Source of the DNA: Candidatus Bathyarchaeota archaeon
GTDB taxonomy: Archaea > Thermoproteota > Bathyarchaeia > Bathyarchaeales > Bathyarchaeaceae
Direction of reading: 5' to 3'
Length of the DNA stretch: 6,154 bases
NCBI GenBank assembly: GCA_029881555.1
Contig: JAOUMI010000036.1
Span: 1 to 6,154, forward strand
Shown here: in pieces, positions 1-4,517 of the stretch
How the letters are laid out: the number at the start of each line of letters is the position of its first letter
Position numbering within the stretch: position 1 is the first letter of the stretch
The notes under the pieces: generated by a model
The model's input: the letters and a program-made list of their open reading frames with translations, nothing else
What the model was told of the DNA's origin: nothing
Databases searched by the model: none
Position numbers and translations under genes: made by a program

Positions 1-39
1 CTTACCGTAATCTCGCTCCTTCTTAGGTTTCTGTTTCAC
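1..39 (-). CDS. rps14: Small ribosomal subunit protein uS14, N-terminal fragment
   Basis: Only the first 13 codons are present before the left edge; they read MKQKPKKERDYGK. Archaeal uS14 commonly begins with just such a short basic segment (KPKKER then a Tyr/Phe-Gly-Lys step) before its zinc-binding CxxC motifs, which would lie outside the window. The start is GTG at 39-37. A GGTGAG element at 53-48 sits 8 bases upstream and serves as the ribosome binding site. The gene follows uL5 after 15 bases, and uL5-uS14 is the standard archaeal order, which supports the call despite the short length. The protein binds 16S rRNA in the head of the small subunit. Identification rests on the N-terminal signature plus gene order. 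Confidence 0.85.
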   Translation of the reverse strand, partial: MKQKPKKERDYGK

Positions 40-54
40 CAAGCTAACTCACCG

Positions 55-594
55 CTACGTGATTTCCACTCCAAACTCGTCCTTCATGAACAAGGTCGCC
101 TCATCACGTGTCAGTAGATGGCCTAACCCAATCTTAGACCTAGCGTGACGTCGCCGCTTGACGCGGTATCCTGGTCTGCCGAGGGTGACCGAAACGTCCA
201 TGCCGTGTATACCAAGCTCTGGCACGTACTTAGTGCCCGGTATTTCAATGTGTTCTTTGATGCCAAAGGAAAAGTTGCCGTAACGATCAAAACGATCCTT
301 TGAAAGCTTGTTGTCAACGGCTTGAAAGACCTTCTTCAGAAAAACGTTGGCCTTTTCCCCTCGAAGAGTCACGAGACAAGCGATGGGCTCGCCCTTCCTG
401 ATGCCAAAATCCCGTATAGTTTGTTTAGCCTTTCGCTTACAGGGTCTCTGTTGCGTCAGTTCTTCCAGGACCGTTGCCGCCTTTTCAAGGGGCTCTCCAG
501 ACTTCCCCACAGACATGTTCACGGTTACCTTTTCGATTCTAGGTTTGAGCATAGGATTTTTTTGCCACCTCTCACGTGTTTCCTCCTCAGACAA
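55..594 (-). CDS. rpl5: Large ribosomal subunit protein uL5
   Basis: Binds 5S rRNA and helps form the central protuberance of the large subunit. The 179-residue product has the archaeal uL5 blocks in order: NPMLKPRIEKVTVNMSVG (about 13-30), the FGIRKGEP loop (63-70), VTLRGEKA (75-82), YGNFSFGIKEHIEIPG (105-120) and the basic GRPGYRVKRRRHARSK segment (139-154). The frame is open up to 651, but the extra 19 residues (MSSSSATPSPTYL...) would overlap the eS4 gene by 56 bases and do not look like uL5. I place the start at TTG 594-592 because GGAGG at 608-604 lies exactly 9 bases upstream and the resulting length fits the family. The start is one base after the eS4 stop, so coupling to eS4 translation is likely. 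No anomaly is seen in the body of the protein. Confidence 0.96.
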   Translation of the reverse strand: MSEEETRERWQKNPMLKPRIEKVTVNMSVGKSGEPLEKAATVLEELTQQRPCKRKAKQTIRDFGIRKGEPIACLVTLRGEKANVFLKKVFQAVDNKLSKDRFDRYGNFSFGIKEHIEIPGTKYVPELGIHGMDVSVTLGRPGYRVKRRRHARSKIGLGHLLTRDEATLFMKDEFGVEIT

Positions 595-595
595 A

Positions 596-1354
596 TCATG
601 CAGCCTCCGGCAGAGATATGTAGGGCTCGGTGTCGCCGACGACGAAGACAAAATCTAGGGTCGTTTGAAAACGTTTCCCTTTGGCGCCCTCAATGGTGAC
701 GAGTTGTTTTCTACGCTTTTGGCCTGGTCTTTCTTCGAGGGCAACGATCTTGCCGTGTCTGCCCGCGTTCTTACCTCCAATAATTATCGCTGAAGTGCCT
801 TCAGCTAACTTCGTGTGTCCAATAATCTCTTGATCAGGAACGCTCATCTTTAAGGTGTCCATTAGGTGGTAAACGTCTTCTTCAGGCTTTTTAGGGTCCT
901 TCACCCGAATCAACACGTTTCTTCCATCATGAAGATTGAGTTGTATGTGTCCTCCGTCGACGACCGTTTTGCTTTCAACTCGACAGAGTTTGAATCCTGC
1001 CTCCTCCTTTTCAATTGGATGGAGAGTAAGTCCTTTTTCAGAGGGCAGGATTCGATATGTCTTCCCCGCGTCTGGTATGGAGATGACATCCATCAAGCCT
1101 GCTGGAAACAGCTCATCCCTCTGAACTTTCCCGTCTACCATTATCTTTTCTTGAGAAATTATTGCCTTGGCTTCCCTTCGTGTCTTGGCGAAACCAAGTA
1201 TGTCGCGGATGGCAAGCGCAAGTGGTATACAATTGGAGGTTGGGTGAGGGCCCGGCTTGGGTTTAAATGTCCAAACAAACTCTTTTCGGTGAATGGGCCA
1301 GAATTTTGGCGCGGGTTTTCGCTTTAAATGTTTCTTTGCACCTTTTTTCCCCAA
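596..1354 (-). CDS. rps4e: Small ribosomal subunit protein eS4
   Basis: An archaeal/eukaryotic small-subunit protein with no bacterial counterpart. The 252-residue product starts with the basic MGKKGAKKHLKRKPAPKFW block typical of eS4. An S4-type RNA-binding domain follows at about 43-95 (PLALAIRDILGFAKTRREAK, then IMVDGKVQRD), then the eS4 central domain, and a KOW-like segment at about 184-215 (GTSAIIIGGKNAGRHGKIVALE). The length is usual for archaeal eS4. The start is TTG at 1354-1352, which gives the conserved N-terminus directly. GGAGGAG at 1368-1362 lies 7 bases upstream, inside the end of uL24. The gene begins 2 bases after the uL24 stop and ends 1 base before the uL5 start. Confidence 0.97.
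   Translation of the reverse strand: MGKKGAKKHLKRKPAPKFWPIHRKEFVWTFKPKPGPHPTSNCIPLALAIRDILGFAKTRREAKAIISQEKIMVDGKVQRDELFPAGLMDVISIPDAGKTYRILPSEKGLTLHPIEKEEAGFKLCRVESKTVVDGGHIQLNLHDGRNVLIRVKDPKKPEEDVYHLMDTLKMSVPDQEIIGHTKLAEGTSAIIIGGKNAGRHGKIVALEERPGQKRRKQLVTIEGAKGKRFQTTLDFVFVVGDTEPYISLPEAA
604..608 (-). promoter_or_regulatory. Shine-Dalgarno site that fixes the uL5 start
   Basis: On the minus strand the sequence reads GGAGG, then 9 bases, then TTG. The site lies inside the last codons of eS4. It is the main argument for the TTG start at 594 over the longer open frame beginning at 651. Confidence 0.75.
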
Positions 1355-1356
1355 AT

Positions 1357-1836
1357 TTACGCTCCTCCAGATTCCGTGGCTGTTTTTCGTGTTCTCTTCT
1401 TTCTTTTCTTTTTAGGAGGTTCTGGTTCTGCTTCTTCTTTCACAATTTCTTCTTCGGTTAATTTAGCTTTCTCGGCGACGCCGCCCTTCCGCTTCAAAAT
1501 CTCTTTGCGCCATTTGTCGTCGAGATTGAGACGAATAATCATAACCTTAGATGGATGAATCGGAATGAGTGTGGTGCTTCCATCCACCTTCTCTCGTGTC
1601 GCTCCTTCAACAAAGATTCTGTACTCTTTTCGGTCAACCCTAGTGACCTTCCCCTCAAATCCCTTGTAGTCTCCTCTCATAACTCGAACGTTGTCACCTG
1701 TTCTCACCGGAATTGAATTGGTGTTGTGGGACGATTTCAACTTCGGTGAAAGCGATGCGGAAAATCGCCTGTATCTCCTATGCAGCGGAGCCTGATACAG
1801 TTTTTTTCGCTGTTTTCTGGGTTTGGTTGTTTTCAC
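1357..1836 (-). CDS. rpl24: Large ribosomal subunit protein uL24 with an extended charged C-terminus
   Basis: An early-assembling protein of the large subunit that binds 23S rRNA. The 159-residue product opens with a basic segment (KPRKQRKKLYQAPLHRRYR, about 5-23). A KOW motif follows at about 45-72 (VRTGDNVRVMRGDYKGFEGKV), then the conserved IHPSKVMIIRLNLDDKWRK block (93-111). Archaeal homologues usually end soon after this block, at around 120 residues. Here a tail of roughly 35 residues follows, first acidic (LTEEEIVKEEAEPEPP, 126-141), then strongly basic (KKKRKKRTRK, 142-151). The start is GTG at 1836-1834, with GGAGG at 1849-1845 lying 8 bases upstream and overlapping the uL14 stop codon. 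Confidence 0.96.
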   Translation of the reverse strand: MKTTKPRKQRKKLYQAPLHRRYRRFSASLSPKLKSSHNTNSIPVRTGDNVRVMRGDYKGFEGKVTRVDRKEYRIFVEGATREKVDGSTTLIPIHPSKVMIIRLNLDDKWRKEILKRKGGVAEKAKLTEEEIVKEEAEPEPPKKKRKKRTRKTATESGGA

Positions 1837-1848
1837 GTCTTTCGCCTC

Positions 1849-2289
1849 CTACACGATGATGCTTGAGGCACTTGCTATCCTGGGCCATCGCTCAGCCGCC
1901 TCCTTTGCCACGGGTCCTCGAATCTCTGAGCCACGCATTTCACCTTCTGGGGTAATTATTACGGCTGCGTTATCTTCGAATTGAACCCATGTTCCGTCGG
2001 CGCGTCGATAAGGCTTTCTCTGGCGGACCACGACTGCCTGAAATATTTTTTTCCTCATGTCGGGTATTCCCTTCCTCACCGAAACAACGATCATCTCTCC
2101 TACAGCCGCTGAGGGGACACGCCGCAGTCGCCCCTTGTATCCCATAACCTGAATGATCCTCAACGCTCTAGCCCCTGTGTTGTCGGTGCATTTTACAATG
2201 GAACCGACGGGTAAGCCTTTCGAGGTTTTTGGCCTCTGTCCTAATACTCCTCTGGCCATTAGGGCGCCTCTTCTAGCTCTTGCCGCCAC
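1849..2289 (-). CDS. rpl14: Large ribosomal subunit protein uL14
   Basis: A large-subunit protein at the subunit interface that contributes to an intersubunit bridge. Conserved uL14 blocks are all present: [15 protein letters not shown] (26-40), [25 protein letters not shown] (50-74), the signature [27 protein letters not shown] (86-112), then [21 protein letters not shown] (120-140). Two starts are possible. GTG at 2289-2287 has the better site, GGAGG at 2303-2299, 9 bases away, but overlaps uS17 by 17 bases. ATG at 2259-2257 has a weaker GAGG at 2270-2267 and gives 136 residues with no overlap. I chose the GTG because of the stronger site; the conserved domain is unaffected. Placement between uS17 and uL24 is the standard archaeal order. 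Confidence 0.95.
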   Translation of the reverse strand: MAARARRGALMARGVLGQRPKTSKGLPVGSIVKCTDNTGARALRIIQVMGYKGRLRRVPSAAVGEMIVVSVRKGIPDMRKKIFQAVVVRQRKPYRRADGTWVQFEDNAAVIITPEGEMRGSEIRGPVAKEAAERWPRIASASSIIV

Positions 2290-2611
2290 CTCGTTTTTCC
2301 TCCAATTTTTCCACCACCGAGAAGGATACTGTTTTGCTTATGGGGCGGCACTCCGCTATCTTCACCCGGTCGCCTTCTTTGGCGTTTATGCAGGGTGGGT
2401 TGTGGGCGGGTATGTGGCTATGCCTTCGCTCGTAGCGTTTGAACTTTGGCATGTAGTTCAAGTAATCACGCCGTACAACAGCGGTTTTGTCCATCTTTGC
2501 GCTGATGACTATTCCTTCCAGCATGCGTCCTCTGATGGAGAGGGTTCCGTGGAAGGGACAGTTTCGATCTTCACAGGTTTTTTTGGGTTTTTTAAGAGAA
2601 AGAGCGCTCAT
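2273..2611 (-). CDS. rps17: Small ribosomal subunit protein uS17
   Basis: A primary 16S rRNA-binding protein of the small-subunit body. The 112-residue product has the archaeal form of the family. An N-terminal [10 protein letters not shown] segment (13-22) comes first, then the OB-fold core with [21 protein letters not shown] (28-48), the KFKRYERR segment (56-63) and [27 protein letters not shown] (71-97). It ends in a short Glu/Lys/Gly tail ([11 protein letters not shown]). The start is ATG at 2611-2609, immediately after the Rpp29 stop with no spacer, and GGAG at 2625-2622 is upstream within Rpp29. The end overlaps the longer uL14 reading by 17 bases. Confidence 0.97.
   Translation of the reverse strand: MSALSLKKPKKTCEDRNCPFHGTLSIRGRMLEGIVISAKMDKTAVVRRDYLNYMPKFKRYERRHSHIPAHNPPCINAKEGDRVKIAECRPISKTVSFSVVEKLEEKRGGGKS
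2299..2303 (-). promoter_or_regulatory. Shine-Dalgarno site for the GTG start of uL14
   Basis: On the minus strand GGAGG is followed by 9 bases and then GTG at 2289. The site is inside the final codons of uS17 and could also be a by-product of the Glu-Glu codons there. It favours the longer uL14 form over the ATG at 2259. Confidence 0.45.
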
Positions 2612-2893
2612 TTACCATCGTCTCCTGAGTCTCTTCTTGACTCGGTCTTCAGGCCGCCCGACAATGGCTTTTCCGTTGATCTCCACGGTTGTTCCGCTAG
2701 GCATGGTGAAGTGAAAGACGGCTGTGTTCTTCACAATGGTTTTGTTCTTGTTTCTGTGCGTTATTACGATGGTGTTACGTGTTTCGTTGATTACTCTCCC
2801 TTCGATGCCCACATAGTTGGGATGCGAGCTCTTGACAACTTTGGCGTTTAGTCCGATGAGCTCAGATTGGAGGATGGCTGGTGTGAGCTTCAC
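2612..2893 (-). CDS. rnp1: Ribonuclease P protein component 1 (Rpp29/Pop4 family)
   Basis: A protein subunit of archaeal RNase P, the ribonucleoprotein that cuts the 5' leader from pre-tRNA. In archaea Rpp29 works with Rpp21 on the specificity side of the RNA. The 93-residue product carries the family blocks: TPAILQSELIGLNAKVV (4-20), NYVGIEGRVINETRNTIVI (26-44, Sm-like beta barrel), then FTMPSGTTVEINGKAIVGRPEDRVKKR (62-88), ending in a basic tail (RLRRRW). The start is GTG at 2893-2891, overlapping the uL29 stop by 4 bases (GTGA). GAGGGAG at 2905-2899 is 5 bases upstream. Its place between uL29 and uS17 is typical of archaea, which independently supports the call. The length is normal, and no key block is missing. 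Confidence 0.96.
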   Translation of the reverse strand: MKLTPAILQSELIGLNAKVVKSSHPNYVGIEGRVINETRNTIVITHRNKNKTIVKNTAVFHFTMPSGTTVEINGKAIVGRPEDRVKKRLRRRW

Positions 2894-3108
2894 TTTTTCT
2901 CCCTCATTGGGCGGCTCTCTTCGTTTTCGATAGTGAGAATACGGGCAATTGCCTTGCGAAGTTCTCGCACTCGAGCAGGATTCTCTACAGCCCCTCCAGC
3001 TTTAACTAGTGTTTTCATTCTTAAAAGCTCGGTTCGCAGCTCCATAAGCTTTTTTGCGCGGTCCTCGGAAGACATCGCTCGAATGTCTTTTGTTCTCAGG
3101 ATTGGCAT
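2890..3108 (-). CDS. rpl29: Large ribosomal subunit protein uL29
   Basis: A small two-helix protein near the exit of the peptide tunnel, next to uL23. The 72-residue product has the usual layout: MPILRTKDIRAMSSEDRAKKL (1-21), LRTELLRMKTLVKAGGAVENPARVRELRKAIARILTIENE (24-63), then a charged tail. The start is ATG at 3108-3106, one base after the uS3 stop. A purine-rich GAGGGGG upstream at 3127-3121 is rather far away (12 bases), so re-initiation from uS3 translation may matter more than direct recruitment. The end overlaps Rpp29 by 4 bases. Confidence 0.96.
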   Translation of the reverse strand: MPILRTKDIRAMSSEDRAKKLMELRTELLRMKTLVKAGGAVENPARVRELRKAIARILTIENEESRPMREKK

Positions 3109-3109
3109 G

Positions 3110-3799
3110 TTATTTTTCAGCCCCCTCGGTCTCCTCGGTCTTTGTTTCGACTGTCTCTGTTGTTTCAGCAGTTTCAGTCGCCTTAGCTACTTCCTCTTCT
3201 AGAGCTTCTTCAACTATCTGAATTTGATCTGGAAATTTTGCATCTGGGGGCATTATTCGCACTTTTACTCCGAGGACACCTGGTTTCATCTGGACGTGTA
3301 ACTCAGCTTTTCTAAGGTATTTCATAGGGGGGTCTCCGCTTTTCGGTAGATAGCCCGCGCGAAACTTTTCGTATCGAGCTCGATCGGTTCGCAGTTTTCC
3401 GCTGATGATGATTTCGGCGCCTAGTGCCCCAGCCTCCATGACTCGGTTTAACGCCCAATAGCCGGCTCTTCGGTAGTGAACGCCCCGCTTCAAGGCTGAA
3501 GTTACACGCGCCGCTATAACGTACGCGTTGAGTTCTGGAATTTCGATTTCAGCCACAGAAATCTGTGGGTTCGGTAGCTGGAACTTTTCTTCCAGATGTT
3601 CTGCGAGTTGTTTTATGGTTTCTCCGCCTCGTCCGATGACCATGCCTGGGCGCATGGTGTAGATTACTATGTGGGTGCCGAGTGGGGTTTTTGTGATGTC
3701 CACGCCGCCGTATCCTGCTCTTTCAAATTCGTTTCGTAGGAACTCGTCAATTTCGGCTTTTTTCACAGACTCTTCTATGAAGTGTTTGATCACTGACAT
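3110..3799 (-). CDS. rps3: Small ribosomal subunit protein uS3 with an acidic C-terminal tail
   Basis: Lines the mRNA entry channel on the head of the small subunit. The 229-residue product starts with the archaeal uS3 segment VIKHFIEESVKKAEIDEFL (3-21). A type II KH domain follows with its VIGRGGETIKQL loop (54-65), then the C-terminal uS3 domain with ALGAEIIISGKLRTDRARYEKFRAGYL (125-151) and PGVLGVKVRIMPP (173-185). Residues from about 205 on are a low-complexity Thr/Glu tail. The start is ATG at 3799-3797, sharing one base with the uL22 stop (TAATG). GGAGG at 3811-3807 lies 7 bases upstream, so coupling to uL22 is likely. Confidence 0.97.
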   Translation of the reverse strand: MSVIKHFIEESVKKAEIDEFLRNEFERAGYGGVDITKTPLGTHIVIYTMRPGMVIGRGGETIKQLAEHLEEKFQLPNPQISVAEIEIPELNAYVIAARVTSALKRGVHYRRAGYWALNRVMEAGALGAEIIISGKLRTDRARYEKFRAGYLPKSGDPPMKYLRKAELHVQMKPGVLGVKVRIMPPDAKFPDQIQIVEEALEEEVAKATETAETTETVETKTEETEGAEK

Positions 3800-4269
3800 T
3801 AGGTTTCCTCCGTTTGTTCTAGAACCAGCTCTACGTGGCAGAGAGTTTCAAAGCGGGGTGAAGTCCTGCCGAAGGCTCTTTGGATGTATCTCTTAATTTT
3901 CATGCCTGGGTATGCGGATGCGTGGATGATTCGAAGTCTTTCTATGTCGAGGCCTTTGTGTTCGGCGTTTGCCTCGGCGCTTTCTAGCACCTCCAAAACT
4001 TTTTGTGCTGCTTTGACTGGGTATCTGCCTGCGTAGGCTTTTTGTAGTCCGTGTCGGTGTCCCACCTTTTTTGTGTGTCTACGGAAGGGCACTGGCTTTT
4101 TCTTTAAGATGACTTGGTGAAGAAAGTTTCTTGCTTGGTCGAGTTTCATTCCTTTTATGGTGTTGCAGACTTCTCTGGCTGATTTATGGGATACTCTGAG
4201 CTCGCGTCCGCTGGCTTTCGCGGTTTTTTCAGGGTCTAATTCCAGCACCGAGTATCCCCATTCTGGCAT
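3799..4269 (-). CDS. rpl22: Large ribosomal subunit protein uL22, first gene of this transcription unit
   Basis: Contacts 23S rRNA and reaches into the peptide exit tunnel. The 156-residue product begins MPEWGYSV, followed by DPEKTAKASGRELRVSHKSAREV (12-34), KKKPVPFRRHTKKVGHRHGL (56-75), GRYPVKAAQKVLEVLESAEANAE (81-103) and RAFGRTSPRFETLCHVELVLE (131-151), all typical of archaeal uL22. The frame is open to a TTG at 4284, but that codon overlaps the ribosome binding site. ATG at 4269-4267 has GGAG at 4282-4279 placed 9 bases upstream and gives the family N-terminus, so I chose it. Nothing ribosomal lies upstream: the next gene is divergent. In full archaeal S10 clusters uS19 sits here, so this cluster is split. 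Confidence 0.97.
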   Translation of the reverse strand: MPEWGYSVLELDPEKTAKASGRELRVSHKSAREVCNTIKGMKLDQARNFLHQVILKKKPVPFRRHTKKVGHRHGLQKAYAGRYPVKAAQKVLEVLESAEANAEHKGLDIERLRIIHASAYPGMKIKRYIQRAFGRTSPRFETLCHVELVLEQTEET

Positions 4270-4278
4270 CGTGGATTT

Positions 4279-4282
4279 CTCC
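4279..4282 (-). promoter_or_regulatory. Shine-Dalgarno site that fixes the uL22 start
   Basis: On the minus strand the sequence reads GGAG, then 9 bases, then ATG at 4269. It overlaps the alternative TTG codon at 4284-4282, which argues against that start. Confidence 0.7.
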
Positions 4283-4322
4283 AACTGGCAATCAACAAAA
4301 AGGCTGGGGGTTTATATGCTTT

Positions 4323-4330
4323 TTTATATA
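4323..4330 (+). promoter_or_regulatory. Possible plus-strand TATA box in the divergent region
   Basis: The same element reads TTTATATA on the plus strand, a close match to the archaeal TATA consensus. No clear A-rich BRE precedes it in this direction, so it is weaker than the minus-strand reading. A start near 4350 would put both the small reading frame at 4363-4446 and the aCPSF2-like gene on one transcript with a leader of about 165 bases. TTTAAA-type boxes at 4442-4455 are a competing promoter for the downstream gene. Confidence 0.3.
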
Positions 4331-4340
4331 CCTTTGATAC
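4323..4340 (-). promoter_or_regulatory. Probable promoter of the ribosomal operon (BRE plus TATA box)
   Basis: Read on the minus strand, TATATAAA (4330-4323) follows an A-rich BRE-like ATCAAAGG (4338-4331), matching the archaeal BRE/TATA arrangement. Transcription would be expected to start about 25 bases downstream, near 4298-4304. That would leave a leader of roughly 30 bases with the SD at 4282-4279. A second, weaker element, CATATAAA at 4318-4311, lies closer to the gene. This is inferred from sequence only. Confidence 0.55.
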
Positions 4341-4362
4341 TGCGTTGTCTACGTTCACAGAG

Positions 4363-4446
4363 GTGAAAGCTGAACCGAGCGTTGAAGCGGTTCTAAACGC
4401 TGTAAGAAAGGGGCGTGTAAAGGCAAAATTAACAAGGCAGATTTAA
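4363..4446 (+). CDS. Possible 27-residue small protein or leader peptide
   Basis: GTG at 4363 opens a 27-codon frame ending in TAA at 4444-4446. The peptide begins MKAEPSVEAVLNAVRKGR and ends with the basic VKAKLTRQI. I recognise no family. In its favour: many codons follow the purine-any-pyrimidine pattern seen in real genes, the middle could form an amphipathic helix, the sequence around the GTG is AGGTG, and a TATA-like element lies about 35 bases upstream. The frame also continues upstream without a stop to a TTG at 4345, giving 33 residues. Against it: the length is short enough for chance, and two hairpins fall within the frame. It could be a leader peptide for the aCPSF2-like gene, a gene remnant, or noise. 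Confidence 0.25.
   Translation: MKAEPSVEAVLNAVRKGRVKAKLTRQI
4372..4401 (+). other. Two mutually exclusive hairpins in the divergent leader
   Basis: GAACCG (4372-4377) is complementary to CGGTTC (4388-4393), and AGCGTT (4378-4383) is complementary to AACGCT (4396-4401). The arms interleave, so only one 6-bp stem can form easily at a time. The second stem can be extended by GAA/TTC (4384-4386 with 4391-4393) closing a GCGG tetraloop. The pairing is seen directly; any regulatory role is inference. Confidence 0.3.
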
Positions 4447-4455
4447 ACGTTTAAA
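4442..4455. repeat. Perfect 14-bp palindrome TTTAAACGTTTAAA
   Basis: The sequence equals its own reverse complement over 14 bases and lies 62 bases before the ATG of the aCPSF2-like gene. It starts inside the last codon of the small frame and covers its stop codon. It could bind a dimeric regulator, or its TTTAAA halves could act as a TATA box giving a start near 4470-4480. AT-rich palindromes of this size also arise by chance. Confidence 0.4.
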
Positions 4456-4517
4456 AGGCTCCAAAACCAATTCTGGTGGAGAAATCGTCGAATCCTATCA
4501 AATAATGGACGGTGAAC

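Noticed and set aside
595..651. Upstream extension of uL5 to 651
   Set aside because: The added 19 residues do not resemble uL5, would overlap eS4 by 56 bases, and a strong SD serves the TTG at 594.
866..1327. Plus-strand open frame of 153 codons opposite eS4
   Set aside because: Antisense to a conserved gene, with no recognisable family.
2153..2851. Long plus-strand open frame of 232 codons opposite uL14, uS17 and Rpp29
   Set aside because: It lies wholly antisense to three conserved genes, its protein is rich in Phe, Ser and Cys with no recognisable domain, and it has no convincing ribosome site. It is a shadow of the coding strand.
4270..4284. Upstream extension of uL22 to a TTG at 4284
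   Set aside because: The TTG is part of the TTGGAG site that serves ATG 4269, and the MPEWGYSV start matches the family.
4372..4401. H-type pseudoknot formed by both stems at once
   Set aside because: The connecting loops would be 0 and 2 bases, too short to span 6-bp stems, so alternative hairpins are the more realistic reading.
4361..4440. C/D box small RNA in the divergent region
   Set aside because: A CTGA is present, but no RTGATGA C box or paired C'/D' boxes are found at suitable spacing.
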